Positions 24,047 to 35,200 of a DNA stretch of 64,000 bases are shown here, piece after piece (positions within the stretch are counted from its first letter, which is position 1; each line of letters opens with the position of its first letter). Under the pieces are notes generated by a model. The model was given only the letters and a program-made list of their open reading frames with translations. It was not told the origin of the DNA and did no database searches. Location of the stretch: positions 496,001-560,000 of the forward strand of contig NZ_BAABJH010000001.1 in the NCBI RefSeq assembly GCF_039543205.1, given 5' to 3'. The translations under genes and the position numbers were made by a program. The DNA is from Flaviramulus_B aquimarinus. Its GTDB lineage: Bacteria; Bacteroidota; Bacteroidia; Flavobacteriales; Flavobacteriaceae.

Positions 24047-24589
24047 TTAATCAACCGATTTAAATTTTGATAATTTTTGAAGTTCACCAGTTATATAAGT
24101 TTTCCATTGTAATTGAGACTCAACATGTATTGAATAATTAGTTTCATCATCATAATTATCTTGCATTTGGGCTAGTTCTTTATTAATGGAATTATGAATT
24201 GTTTTTAATTCCTTTCTGATGTTATTTGATACTTTTAAATGACTTACACGTTGTCTAAACTTACGAGCATATAATTCGGTAATATGAAAATGTAATTGTT
24301 CATGCCCTAAAATATGATTATTGGCACGTTCTTTTTTATACCAGGATTGTTCTGGATAGAAATGCGCATGTACTTCTGATTTAAAACGGGTTACCTGACC
24401 ATTATCCTTTTTCGTTATAGAATACCCAAAAGTAATTCCAGAAGCTGTTATAGCCACAGCACTTACTTTATCATTTGGTTTGGCTTTAAAATCTGTCCAA
24501 GCTAATTTATAAGATGCATTCCAAGGTAAAACAGGCTCATCTTTTTGAACACTTAAAAAACAACATAATACTAGAACAATTCTAATCAC
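24047..24589 (-). CDS. DUF922-type predicted metalloprotease, exported
   Basis: 180 residues, apparently starting at a GTG codon (24589). A short hydrophobic leader (IRIVLVLCCFLSV) suggests export. The LGHEQLHFHI segment at about residues 93-102 contains an HExxH zinc-binding motif (HEQLH), which fits the DUF922 family. Early strands (YKLAWTDFKAKP) are also characteristic. The C-terminal half is helical and charged. The substrate is unknown. It lies 4 bp before the DUF3820 start, so the two are cotranscribed. Confidence 0.8.
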   Translation of the reverse strand: MIRIVLVLCCFLSVQKDEPVLPWNASYKLAWTDFKAKPNDKVSAVAITASGITFGYSITKKDNGQVTRFKSEVHAHFYPEQSWYKKERANNHILGHEQLHFHITELYARKFRQRVSHLKVSNNIRKELKTIHNSINKELAQMQDNYDDETNYSIHVESQLQWKTYITGELQKLSKFKSVD

Positions 24590-24718
24590 GAAATTAAAAA
24601 ACTATTGTAAACAATGGATGTCTTGGACCTAACTATACCTGTCTGTCAATAGGTTCATGGAAACCCCAACACAAAACACGGAAAGCATTCTTTTTTATTA
24701 AACGGTTAGCTTTTACGC

Positions 24719-26656
24719 TTATTGTTTTACTTCAACAATAGTTAAATCATCAAATTTAACGAGATATGCAGTATCATTAAAATATCCACCAAAGAGCTTC
24801 TTCTTGTAAGCAAATTTATTTTCAACATATGCTGTTAATGGCGCATTTTTAACAGACATATACAAATCTTCGGATGATACTAAACGTAATGCCACATCCA
24901 TAGTTAAATCAAAACCTCTAACAGCTCTTTTGTTTGGCGTAATGTTATACAGTTTATCATATTTTTTCACAAAGGCATTATTGTCGCTTTCGCTATACTC
25001 TTTAGATGTCGTTGCAAAATGAAATTGCAATTTTGATAAATGTGTATTGTTTATTTGGTCGCCTTCAAATGCAGAATTCATCTTTGTTGTAACCAATACA
25101 ATTTCGATTTCTTCTTCCTTTAATTCCTTATCTTCCTTTTGAATTAATGATGCTAAAACACTAGTAACATTAGATGCGAACCCTTCATTTTTCGTTTCTA
25201 AAAACACTATGTTTCTTCCTGGTTTTAAGGCTGCCTCAATGTCTTCTTTTGTAACAAAAAACTCATCTTCCCCAGTTTTTTTACTTTTCCTAGAGAATAT
25301 TTGCTTTGCTTGATTAAATTCCTGCTTAATATCATTGGCAACAGCTACTGTTTTTGTATCGGATATAATAATGATGTTAGTCTTTAAAGTATCCGCTCGT
25401 ACAAAACTTAGTATTTTGCTTTTTAATAAATCATCTGATGGTCTAGACTGAAATACATTATCATACAATTTTAAATTGGTTCCAATAGGCGAAATAACTG
25501 GTGTATTATAAACTCTTAATTCTGATGCTACTTTTTGAAAACTTGCTGGTGTTAGCGGACCAATAACGGCATCTACTTGTTCAAAATTATTTTCTTTAAT
25601 TATTCTTGATACCTCGCTCACTTCATATTTCGTATCGTAAACATCAACTTTTAAAGAAACACCTAAAGTTTTTAAAGAATCTAAGGCCATTAATACACCT
25701 GAATAAAAATCTAATGAGGCACTTAAATAAGGGTCTTTTTTAATACTTCTTTTAGTATCGGCAATAGAATCAAAATCTACACGATTAATTCTAAAAGGTA
25801 ACATTATGGCAATATGCTTCGTTTTGAAATCTGATATACTATCTACTAAATTAATATACTCGGAATCTGCTTGAATAACACCATTGGTTAAATTTGAAAA
25901 TGGTATTTTTAAAATCATCCCATCTTTTAAACCACTTTCCTTTAACCCTGGATTTAAATCTTCTAGTTGAGATTGTTCTAATCCTAATTTCAGTTTTAAA
26001 CGGTAAAATCCTTCTTTGGGTAATACTTTATAATAACTATATTTTTCGTCAACCTCCTTTACATCTTCTTCTTCAAGGTTTGGCACTTTAATGATTTCAC
26101 CTGCTTTTAGTACCTCAGTCATTTCTGGATTCAACGCCTCTAATTCTTTTACGGTAATTCCAAATTTATAAGCAATACGCCATTTGCCTTCTTTAGGTTT
26201 TACGGTATACTCTTTTGTTGGGTTTATGTCTTCTACAACCTCAGAAATCTTAAATTTTGGTATTTGTAATCTATCACCTTTACGCAAAGGGTTAGCATAT
26301 AAAAACTTATTATATTTTTTTATATCATCTTCTGAAACGTTATATTTTTTTGATAGACTATATAAGGTTTCTTTACGCTTAGTTTTATGTGACTTGAAGC
26401 CTTCCAGTTCTTTAACTACAGTTACTTTTGGCTTTTTTGATTTGGAAATTGGGATAATTAACACCGTATTTGGGGTTAATCCTTTTTTAGCATCTGGATT
26501 TAAACTATAAATATCGAAAGGTGTTACAAAATAGCGTTTGGAAATGCTTTCAATGGTTTCGCCTTTTTTAACCTGATGTGTACTGAAATTTTGTGCATTA
26601 ACCGAATATAAATTAAATGCTAAAACCAGAACCAGTACTAATAAAAATCTATTCAT
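24719..26656 (-). CDS. LysM-repeat protein with periplasmic receptor-like domain
   Basis: 645 residues. The signal peptide ends near residue 21 (NAQ). Four LysM-type repeats follow at about 26-70, 84-127, 146-190 and 206-252; the first two are canonical (VKKGETIESISKRYFVTPFDI), the last two diverged. Residues ~280-645 resemble type-1 periplasmic binding proteins or LpoA (HIAIMLPFR, PVISPIGTN). The domain pair suggests a peptidoglycan-bound envelope factor, perhaps controlling cell-wall synthesis; it is widespread in Flavobacteriaceae next to guaA. There is no transporter gene nearby, so a transport role is unlikely. Confidence 0.85.
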   Translation of the reverse strand: MNRFLLVLVLVLAFNLYSVNAQNFSTHQVKKGETIESISKRYFVTPFDIYSLNPDAKKGLTPNTVLIIPISKSKKPKVTVVKELEGFKSHKTKRKETLYSLSKKYNVSEDDIKKYNKFLYANPLRKGDRLQIPKFKISEVVEDINPTKEYTVKPKEGKWRIAYKFGITVKELEALNPEMTEVLKAGEIIKVPNLEEEDVKEVDEKYSYYKVLPKEGFYRLKLKLGLEQSQLEDLNPGLKESGLKDGMILKIPFSNLTNGVIQADSEYINLVDSISDFKTKHIAIMLPFRINRVDFDSIADTKRSIKKDPYLSASLDFYSGVLMALDSLKTLGVSLKVDVYDTKYEVSEVSRIIKENNFEQVDAVIGPLTPASFQKVASELRVYNTPVISPIGTNLKLYDNVFQSRPSDDLLKSKILSFVRADTLKTNIIIISDTKTVAVANDIKQEFNQAKQIFSRKSKKTGEDEFFVTKEDIEAALKPGRNIVFLETKNEGFASNVTSVLASLIQKEDKELKEEEIEIVLVTTKMNSAFEGDQINNTHLSKLQFHFATTSKEYSESDNNAFVKKYDKLYNITPNKRAVRGFDLTMDVALRLVSSEDLYMSVKNAPLTAYVENKFAYKKKLFGGYFNDTAYLVKFDDLTIVEVKQ

Positions 26657-26683
26657 GTTGTTGTTATCTGCCGATATAAATAT

Positions 26684-26720
26684 AATAAAACGTTATTAAC
26701 TTAATTATATACGTTTTATT
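26684..26720. repeat. 10-bp inverted repeat between guaA and the LysM gene
   Basis: AATAAAACGT (26684-26693) and ACGTTTTATT (26711-26720) are exact reverse complements 17 bp apart. It lies 28 bp upstream of the LysM gene start. It could be an operator or a weak guaA terminator; no T-run follows immediately on the minus strand. Confidence 0.45.
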
Positions 26721-26838
26721 TTCCGTTAGGGATTAAAACGAAATATTTTTCTTAGATAATAGCATATAGCATGCCAAAAACAGTTAATTTACATCTTAAC
26801 TTTTCACTGATGCCTATTGCTTTTGCCATTACTCTAAA

Positions 26839-28374
26839 TCACTCCCACTCAATGGTTGCTGGCGGTTTTGAACTTATATCGTACACTACTCTATTAACGC
26901 CTTTTACCTTGTTTATTATATCGTTTGATGTTTTTTGTAAGAACTCATAGGGTAGGTTTACCCAATCTGCAGTCATACCATCGGTACTTTCTACGGCTCT
27001 AAGTGCCACACATTTTTCGTAAGTACGTTCGTCGCCCATTACTCCTACACTATTAACTGGTAATAACATAGCTCCTGCTTGCCAAACCTTATCATAAAGT
27101 CCCCACTCTTTTAAACCGTTAATAAAAATAGCATCGACTTCTTGAAGGATACGTACTTTTTCGGCAGTAATATCACCCAAAATACGAATACCTAATCCTG
27201 GACCAGGGAACGGGTGACGCCCTAATAATTCTGGATCAATTCCTAAAGTAGCTCCTACACGTCTTACTTCATCTTTAAAAATAGCACGAAGTGGTTCAAC
27301 AATTTTTAGTTTCATAAAATCAGGTAACCCACCTACATTATGATGACTTTTTATAGTTGCTGAAGGGCCACCTGTAGCCGAAACACTTTCAATAACATCA
27401 GGATAAATTGTTCCTTGCGCTAACCACTTTACATCTTCTAACTTGTGTGCTTCATCATCAAAAACCTCGATAAATGCATTTCCTATGGCTTTTCGTTTTT
27501 TCTCAGGGTCTTTAATTCCTGCTAGTGCATCTAAAAAACGTTTGGAAGCATCAACGCCCTTTACATTAAGCCCCATGCCCTCGTACTGATTTAATACACT
27601 TTCAAATTCATTCTTACGAAGCAAGCCATTATTTACAAAAATACAATACAGGTTTTTGCCAATGGCTTTATTCAATAGCACTGCTGCTACTGTGGAATCT
27701 ACGCCTCCAGAAAGTCCAAGGACCACTTTATCGTTTCCTACTTTGTTTTGAATGGCTTCTACAGTTTCTTCAACAAAAGAATCTGGAGTCCAATCTTGAT
27801 GCAATCCAGCTATATCAACTAAAAAGTTTTCTAATAATTGTTTTCCATCTGTTGAATGGTATACTTCTGGATGAAATTGAATGGCATAGGTTTCTTCCCC
27901 ATCAATTCTATATGCTGCATTGGTAACATCGTGCGTACTTGCAATTAAAACCCCATTTGTTGGTAATTCTTTAATCGTATCACTATGGCTCATCCAAACT
28001 TGGCTTCCTGTGTGGATATGCGATAAAAATGGTTCGTTATTTTTTATAAAGGATAAATTAGCCCGACCATACTCACGTGTATTAGATGGTGCTACTTCGC
28101 CTCCAGAAAAATGTGCCAAATACTGTGCGCCATAACAAACGGCAAGCATTGGTTTTTTTCCTCGTATATGAGATAAATCTGGATGTAAAGCCTCTTCGCC
28201 TCTTACCGAAAATGGGCTACCAGAAAGAATTACAGCTTTGTATTCTTCTATATTTGATGGAATTTTGTTAAATGGATGTATTTCGGAATAAATGTTGAGT
28301 TCTCTAACTCTACGAGCAATAAGTTGAGTGTATTGCGATCCGAAGTCTAAAATTAATACCTTGTCATGTTGCAT
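26839..28374 (-). CDS. guaA: GMP synthase (glutamine-hydrolysing)
   Basis: 511 residues from the ATG at 28374; two extra residues would require a TTG at 28380. The glutamine amidotransferase domain has the nucleophile in AVCYGAQ (Cys80 from this start) and the His-Glu pair in FHPEVYHS. The ATP pyrophosphatase domain has the PP-loop LSGGVDSTV, and the dimerisation domain ends in PPATIEWE. It converts XMP to GMP using glutamine and ATP in the cytoplasm. The length is normal for the family. Confidence 0.97.
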   Translation of the reverse strand: MQHDKVLILDFGSQYTQLIARRVRELNIYSEIHPFNKIPSNIEEYKAVILSGSPFSVRGEEALHPDLSHIRGKKPMLAVCYGAQYLAHFSGGEVAPSNTREYGRANLSFIKNNEPFLSHIHTGSQVWMSHSDTIKELPTNGVLIASTHDVTNAAYRIDGEETYAIQFHPEVYHSTDGKQLLENFLVDIAGLHQDWTPDSFVEETVEAIQNKVGNDKVVLGLSGGVDSTVAAVLLNKAIGKNLYCIFVNNGLLRKNEFESVLNQYEGMGLNVKGVDASKRFLDALAGIKDPEKKRKAIGNAFIEVFDDEAHKLEDVKWLAQGTIYPDVIESVSATGGPSATIKSHHNVGGLPDFMKLKIVEPLRAIFKDEVRRVGATLGIDPELLGRHPFPGPGLGIRILGDITAEKVRILQEVDAIFINGLKEWGLYDKVWQAGAMLLPVNSVGVMGDERTYEKCVALRAVESTDGMTADWVNLPYEFLQKTSNDIINKVKGVNRVVYDISSKPPATIEWE

Positions 28375-28436
28375 GCGCAAAAATAGGAATTGATTTTATA
28401 TTGACGAATTTGGAATACTACTTTTTTTATTAATTT

Positions 28437-29810
28437 TTAAACCATAGAATCTAAAATAGCTTCTATATCCCCTTGGGTTGTATCTGGGTTTATAAAGCAG
28501 AAACGCGAAACGGTTTCAAAAACATCGCCGTTTTTCCATTTTGTTGGTGTTACCAAGGCAAAACCTTTTTTATGATTTTCATAAGTCCAATGAGTGTAAT
28601 CTTCTGGTTCCCAACCTACTCTTCTATATAATACACAAGATAAACTAGGTGCTCTTACCAATTCAACTTTTGGGTGTTCTTCAATTAATCTTCCTGCTAT
28701 TTGTGCTAATTCAATACCTCTTTCAACAGCTTCTTTATACCTATCTGTTCCGTGAGTGGCTAATGAAAACCATAATGGCAATCCTCTAACACGACGGGTT
28801 AATTGTATTTGATAATCGGTTGGATTAAAGCCATGTGCGCCTTCATCCTTAAAAATATCTAAATAAGAACCTTGTTGCGAATGGGCGTTTTTTGCCAATT
28901 CTGGGTCTTTATAAATTACGGCTCCGCAATCATAAGGCGAAAACATCCATTTATGTGGATCTATAGTAATACTATCAGCTTTTTCAATACCTTTAAATAA
29001 ATGCCTTACGGAATCTGCTGCTAAAGCACCTCCGCCATAAGCTGCATCGACATGAAACCACAGGTTTTCTTTTTCACAAATAGAAGCAATACCCTCTAAA
29101 TCATCAATAATGCCAGCATTGGTTGTTCCACCTGTTCCAACTATAGCAAATAGGCGTTGCCTTTGGTGAGCTGTTAAGCCATCAATTGTTTCTTGTAATG
29201 CATTAGCATGCATAACATCTTCTGTATCCACTAAAAGTATATCAACATCGGCTACTTTTGCCATTGCTTTTATAGATGAATGCGCACCAATGGACGTAAT
29301 TACAAGACCTTTTTCTACTTTATTTTGGTCATTTAAGCTTCTCCAATATTCTCTAGCTGTTACAATTGCTGAAAGATTTGCCGCTGTACCACCACTCGTA
29401 AATACTCCAAAAGCGCCTTTTGGTAATCCTGTTAAAGATACAATCCATTTCATAGCCTCATTTTCGCAAAAAATACCACCAGCGCCTTCCATCCAATAGG
29501 CACCATGAATACTAGAAGCCGATGTTACCAAATCGAACATTACTGCTGCCCTAGTTGGCGATGCTGGCACAAATGCCAAATGCCTGGGGTGGTCTATGGG
29601 CACATTGGATTCGGTCAAGTGTTTTTTCCAAAGTTTAAATGCTTGTTCTCCTCCTATACCTTTATTTGTAATGGTTTCGCCTACTAAAGCTTTGAGTTCT
29701 GCTTCTTTTTTTGGTTTTCCAATTTTATTTTGAGTAGATGACAATCTATCAATTACGTATTTCATGACATCCATGGTCATTTCTACTAAATCAATATCTA
29801 TTTTATGCAT
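28437..29810 (-). CDS. PLP-dependent group II amino acid decarboxylase
   Basis: 457 residues. The PLP-binding fold shows the TSGGTAANLSA phosphate-binding loop (~137-147), HVDAAYGG with the cofactor-pairing Asp, and the Schiff-base lysine in DPHKWM (about K287). It belongs with aromatic-L-amino-acid, glutamate and 2,4-diaminobutyrate decarboxylases; the substrate cannot be fixed from sequence. It lies between guaA and bshC on the same strand with 56 and 66 bp gaps. Confidence 0.88.
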   Translation of the reverse strand: MHKIDIDLVEMTMDVMKYVIDRLSSTQNKIGKPKKEAELKALVGETITNKGIGGEQAFKLWKKHLTESNVPIDHPRHLAFVPASPTRAAVMFDLVTSASSIHGAYWMEGAGGIFCENEAMKWIVSLTGLPKGAFGVFTSGGTAANLSAIVTAREYWRSLNDQNKVEKGLVITSIGAHSSIKAMAKVADVDILLVDTEDVMHANALQETIDGLTAHQRQRLFAIVGTGGTTNAGIIDDLEGIASICEKENLWFHVDAAYGGGALAADSVRHLFKGIEKADSITIDPHKWMFSPYDCGAVIYKDPELAKNAHSQQGSYLDIFKDEGAHGFNPTDYQIQLTRRVRGLPLWFSLATHGTDRYKEAVERGIELAQIAGRLIEEHPKVELVRAPSLSCVLYRRVGWEPEDYTHWTYENHKKGFALVTPTKWKNGDVFETVSRFCFINPDTTQGDIEAILDSMV

Positions 29811-29876
29811 TTATTTCAATTTTAAACTATTTTATAAATGTCCGTAAATATTAATAACTAACATTAATTTATTCTT

Positions 29877-31469
29877 TTATAAAGTTAAAATAGTAAACTC
29901 ACCTTTTAAAGGTTCTAAGCTTTCTATAAGTTTTGGAATAAGCTGTTCTCCATATTCTAAATAGAGTTCCGAAAAATTTGTATTTCGTTCTTGTAAACTT
30001 TGACTTGGGAACAATTCATTTTGAATATCCGTCATCCTCAACACCTGATCAGATAATTTTCTTTTTTGTGCTTTTAGGAGTCTTTTTTCTAAACTCATTA
30101 ACCCTTTTAATTGTTTTATTTCTTGTGCTTTTACTGCACCAATAAATGATTTATCCGTTTGTTCTGCTAGTTTATATAAATCATTAAATTGTTGCTTTAG
30201 ATGATTCTTTTGTTTGGAAAAATCAATATCAATATTAGATATTTGCCTAACTTTTTTATTGATGAATACATCTCGCTTTAAAAAAATGTCTTCTGTAGTA
30301 ATATTAAGGTTTTTAAGTTTTTTATGTAGACTGCTTGTTTGGATTAAAACCGAATTACGTAATAACAATATTGGAAAAGGTACTTCAACTTTTTGAAAAT
30401 ACGATTTTAATTGAAACCAATAAGCCAACTCTCCACCACCACCAATATAACACAGGTTAGGTAAAATAACTTCTTGATACAACGGGCGCATAATAACATT
30501 AGGAGAAAACCGTTCGGGGTGTTCTGACACTTCTTTAAGAATATCAGACTTACTCCAAGTTATTTTGGTGTTTAAGACTTTGTAAGCATCATCTTCAAAA
30601 ACAATGCGCTCTCTTAAATTTTCTTTTAAATAGAAAAGGTTTATTTCCCTTGGGTTTACTTGTATTCCGTAGTTTTTAGAAAGCTTATCATTTGTTTTAG
30701 TGACTTCTGAAAATGACGTTTGATTTAATAGGTCTTGCTCTATAAACGGAATGAATTGCTTTTTTAAATCTGCATCATTAGCATCAATTATAACCAATCC
30801 ATAATTTTTAAATAATTCATTTGCTAAAAATCGTGTGGCATCGGCTAAATTATTATGCTCTAAATAAGCTTTCTTAAAAAGCATCTTTAAAACCTCAGCA
30901 TGTTTACTTGGCCCAAGTTCTTCTGAAAAAACCTTAAAAACGGCTTCTAAACCATCCGTATTTAACTCTCCCACCGCGCCTTTGGAATCTCTATTCCATT
31001 GTATTTTTTTACCTTTATAGTTGAAATAGTTTATCTCTTCAAAATCATGATCCTCGGTTGCCATCCAATAAACAGGAACAAAATTATAATCTGGGTATGC
31101 TCCTTTTAATGCTTTTGAAAGGTTTATTGCCGAAATGATTTTATATAAGAAATATAAAGGGCCTGTGAATAAATTAAGCTGATGCCCGGTTGTTATTGTA
31201 AATGTATTGGCATTCCTTAAATCAATTATATGCTTTTTTGTTGATTCTGATATATCTAAGCCTTGATTTTGATTTAAAAGAACGGTAGATAATAATGCTC
31301 TTGATTCTTTACTAAACGTATTATGCTTCTCCTCAATTTGAGCTTTAAAATTTTCTAATTCTGGAAAACGATTGTAAAACGCGGTTAATTCTGATTTTTT
31401 ATCTAAATAATCACAAATTAATGGTGAAAAGTAACCTGTTTTATGAAAAGGGATTGTGTTTTTCTGCAT
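29877..31469 (-). CDS. bshC: Bacillithiol biosynthesis cysteine-adding enzyme BshC
   Basis: 530 residues. The Rossmann-like core shows TTGHQLNLFTGPLYFLYK and PVYWMATEDHDFEEIN, both diagnostic of BshC, followed by the helical coiled-coil domain (~390-470). It adds cysteine to glucosaminyl-malate in the last step of bacillithiol synthesis. bshA lies 25 kb away in the same window; no bshB deacetylase was recognised here. The length is typical. Confidence 0.95.
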   Translation of the reverse strand: MQKNTIPFHKTGYFSPLICDYLDKKSELTAFYNRFPELENFKAQIEEKHNTFSKESRALLSTVLLNQNQGLDISESTKKHIIDLRNANTFTITTGHQLNLFTGPLYFLYKIISAINLSKALKGAYPDYNFVPVYWMATEDHDFEEINYFNYKGKKIQWNRDSKGAVGELNTDGLEAVFKVFSEELGPSKHAEVLKMLFKKAYLEHNNLADATRFLANELFKNYGLVIIDANDADLKKQFIPFIEQDLLNQTSFSEVTKTNDKLSKNYGIQVNPREINLFYLKENLRERIVFEDDAYKVLNTKITWSKSDILKEVSEHPERFSPNVIMRPLYQEVILPNLCYIGGGGELAYWFQLKSYFQKVEVPFPILLLRNSVLIQTSSLHKKLKNLNITTEDIFLKRDVFINKKVRQISNIDIDFSKQKNHLKQQFNDLYKLAEQTDKSFIGAVKAQEIKQLKGLMSLEKRLLKAQKRKLSDQVLRMTDIQNELFPSQSLQERNTNFSELYLEYGEQLIPKLIESLEPLKGEFTILTL

Positions 31470-31558
31470 ACTTCATTTAAAAAATCATGTAAATATACAG
31501 CTATTCTATTTTTAGGAATCTAAAAATTACGTTAAGAGTGCCGTTAAAATAAATCGTG

Positions 31559-32266
31559 TTACAATACCCTAAACTGAAATATGCCTGAATCTGAAGTATT
31601 ACCTAAACTATCTTTGGTTATAACTTTCCAATAATAAATAGTTCCTGATGTTACTGAAACATTAGATTCAGTGGTACTTATGTCGCTTGCAAAAAGTTTA
31701 GGTGTTGCATTTGTACCAAAATAAACATCGTAGCCAACAATATCGTCATCAACATCACTACCTGTCCATTGTAAGGCAACAGTAGTTGTCGCTGCAATAG
31801 ATTGCGCCATGTTAGGCGCAACAATTGTCGCTGGAAATGGTGCATAGGATTGTACGCCTGGGCCCGCATTATAAAATTGCCAAGTTTCGCTTTGCTCTGT
31901 TTCTCCTTCAGATTTTGCTTCAACATACCACGAATATGCTGTGGCGCGTTGTATAACTATTGGTATGATGTCTTCTGTAGTTTCGCGCTCTATAATGGTT
32001 CCTGATGATAAATTTTCAATGACTATTTTGTAATTATCTGCACCATTAGCTCGCCATTCAAAAAACACCGTGCTTTCTGTTGGTGTTAAGTTTGTACCTT
32101 CATTACACAACATATTTTCTTGAGGAAAATATAATTTTACTTCTAAATCGGTTACTTCATTTTCTTCATCGGGAGGTTTTGATCCTTCTGTTACATTACT
32201 ATCTGTAGATGTACTACAACCTAAAACCAAAAGAACTAAACAAATAATATAGAAAGCCTGTTTCAT
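31559..32266 (-). CDS. Surface or periplasmic lipoprotein with fibronectin-III-like domains
   Basis: 235 residues. A lipobox (LVLGC, C17) follows a short signal peptide and a Ser/Asp-rich linker. Two beta-sandwich domains follow: residues ~45-130 and ~140-233. The second shows Fn3-like strands (TVALQWTGSDVDDDIVGYDVYFG and YYWKVITKDSLGNTS are separate strands). Its ATG overlaps the stop codon of the giant LRR gene (ATGA at 32263-32266), so translation is coupled and the two products probably act together at the surface. Confidence 0.85.
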   Translation of the reverse strand: MKQAFYIICLVLLVLGCSTSTDSNVTEGSKPPDEENEVTDLEVKLYFPQENMLCNEGTNLTPTESTVFFEWRANGADNYKIVIENLSSGTIIERETTEDIIPIVIQRATAYSWYVEAKSEGETEQSETWQFYNAGPGVQSYAPFPATIVAPNMAQSIAATTTVALQWTGSDVDDDIVGYDVYFGTNATPKLFASDISTTESNVSVTSGTIYYWKVITKDSLGNTSDSGIFQFRVL

Positions 32267-35200
32267 TTTTTTACGATTTTGAATGTTGATAAGGATGCAT
32301 TTGTTTGAACTGAAATTGTATACATACCTAATGCTAATTTACTGGTATCTATACTTAGCGCATTTGTTTTTTGGTCGGATACGATTTTAGAATATACTAA
32401 TTGTCCCAAATACGAATACATGTTTACTATAACTTTTTCAGTATCATTAACACCTATATACATATTGATTTTATCTTGAAATGGATTCGGGTAAACAAAC
32501 ATTTTATCGGACAGCAATATCTTTTCTTGATGAATACCTTGACAGTCTGCATCTGTACCAACCTTTATAGTATTAATTCCTTGTTGTAAATTTAGTGTAA
32601 TGTTTGAATCGCTTGTTGTAAATGCTAAGCCATTAAAGTCTATATTATAGCTTGTACTTCCAAACATTTCAATGGATACTTTTTTACCATCATCACTTTT
32701 ACCTGTTGATACCATAAGGGGTTCTGGCTGACTTATAACAATATTATAACAACTTTTATAGTCTGGCCACTCTTCAACAGTTATGCACATTTGGTAGGTT
32801 CCTGCTAATAGGTTCAGGATATCAATATCGTTTGTGAAATTGTAAGATTTATTAAAATCATCTCCTGTTAATGTTGCTGTATAATTAAAATATGCTACTG
32901 TTGTAATGTTGATTTTACCATTGTTATTATTCAAACATGTTTCTCCTGTTATTAAAATTGTAAAGTTGTTATTTGGCAAGCTTAAAAATGGACATCCAAA
33001 TAAATTAACGGTCTGACCGAATGGTGTTCCAGGGCATGTATCATCGGCATTAGGAACGCCATCGTTATCGGCATCATCGCAAATAGTTTGATAGTTTGCA
33101 GAGGTATCCTTTAACCAATTACTATAATTTCCATCTTCGTTTGATATTACCTTAAAAGGGTCATCAACCAAAATACAAATCAAATCTGGATTGTTTTTAG
33201 CATTAAACTTCTCTAGGTTTTGATTTACTCCGTTCTGTATATTTAATTTATCTTGAATAAAAAGGTTAAATTGACAATCCAATTCTTTTAAATTAGAATT
33301 TAAAGTAACACTTAAATTATCTAATTGATTTAGAGAGCAATCTAATTTTTCTAAATTAGTCAATGGATCTACATTTATAGCTGTTAGATTATTAATCGAA
33401 ACATTCAAATCTGTAATGTTTAAATTTGAATCTAAATCTAATAGAGATAGATTATTATTAGATATGTTTATTACTGCTAAATTTTTAGCAAAAGATAAAT
33501 CTATAGTATCGAGTATATTATTTGACGCATTTATATTTTCTAAAAGCACGTTACCACTTAAATCTATGTTACTTAACATATTACTTTCAAAATTCAAATT
33601 TTTTAAACTAATAAAAGCCTCAATTCCTGTTAAATCTAAAATTTCTTTATTGCTTATATCTAAAAATGAAATATTCTCAATATTTGCAGTAACTACATAA
33701 TCATCTATTAAATTATCATAACCTAATGTTATTAAGGCTTGTTCAAAATTATCATCTGGAACATAGGTTTGACCATAATAACAGTCTATTACATATTCAG
33801 CAGTAACATCTTTTAACCATGTAACACCAACTGGAACAGATCCTGTATCAGTTTCTATGCAGGTTAAGCTTGTATTATTTTGCGAATTGAAGTTCGTTAA
33901 ATTTGAGTTTTGACCATTTTTAAGATTTAATTTCTCTAACAGATTAGACTGACAACTCAAACTAGTTAATGCCATATTAGATTGAATATCTAACTCTAAT
34001 AACTGATTAGAGTCACAAATAAAAACTTCTAGTGATGGAATTAGGCTAGGCGTAAATTCCGAAAACATATTATTTGCAATATTAAGATTAGTAAGATTCT
34101 TATTAGCAACTAAATCTAAATTGCTTAAATTATTACTGGAGCAATCAATCGTTGTTAATGCAGAATTATTACTGAAATCTAATTCTGAAAAGGTATTATT
34201 TGAGACATTAAATTCTATTAAATTAATATTATTACTTATATCAACTGAATTTAATGTATTATTTGAGCAATTTAAGTTCTGTAATGCTGCAAAATCTTCA
34301 ATTCCTGTTAAATCTGAAATAGCTTTTCCACTAATATCCAAATCAGTTAAGACCTCTATTACTGCTGTTTCAACATAATTATCTATTGGTCCAGAATCTA
34401 GCATTAAACCAATTAAAGCCTGTTCAAAATTATTATCTGGAACATACGTTTCTCCGAAACGACAATCTAAACTATATTCTGCAACAACATCTTTTAACCA
34501 ACTTACTCCTATACTACTAACATCATCTACCTGAATACAACTTAATTTAGGGTTGTTGCTAGTATTAAAATTAGATATTTCGGTATTTATTCCATTTTGG
34601 ATATTTACAAAATCCAATTGATTACTCGATAAATTAATTGAAATTGTATCTGGACAAAAATCTTGTGGATTTTTTGGGTTTTCTTCTGGACAAACTGCTG
34701 TCCCCATGGTGCTTAAATCTATATCTCCTATCAATTGGTTATTATTACAATTGAACGTTTTTAACAAACTAATATCATTAGGTAATGTTATAGTAGTCAA
34801 TTTGTTTGAACTTAGACTAATCTCAATTAAATTATTATTCCCAATTAAATCTAAATCTTCTAATTGGTTATTATTACATGATAGGTATTTTATTAACAGG
34901 GTGGAATCAACTAGTAATTCGGTAATTTGATTGTTATCAAAGTTTAACTGCTCTAAAAGAATATTTGTATTTAAGTCTAATTTAGTTAATTGATTTTGAG
35001 AGCCTAATAGTAAAATTAATTTGTCATTATTAACTAAATCTATATCTCTAATTGCATTATTACTAATATCTAAAATTTCTAAAGCTGTATTAAAGCCCAA
35101 ATCTAATCCTTCTAATGAGTTGGAACGACAATTTAAAGTTGTTAATCCCAAACATGTATCGACTTCTAAATCTGATAACGCGTTATTGTTACAACTCATT

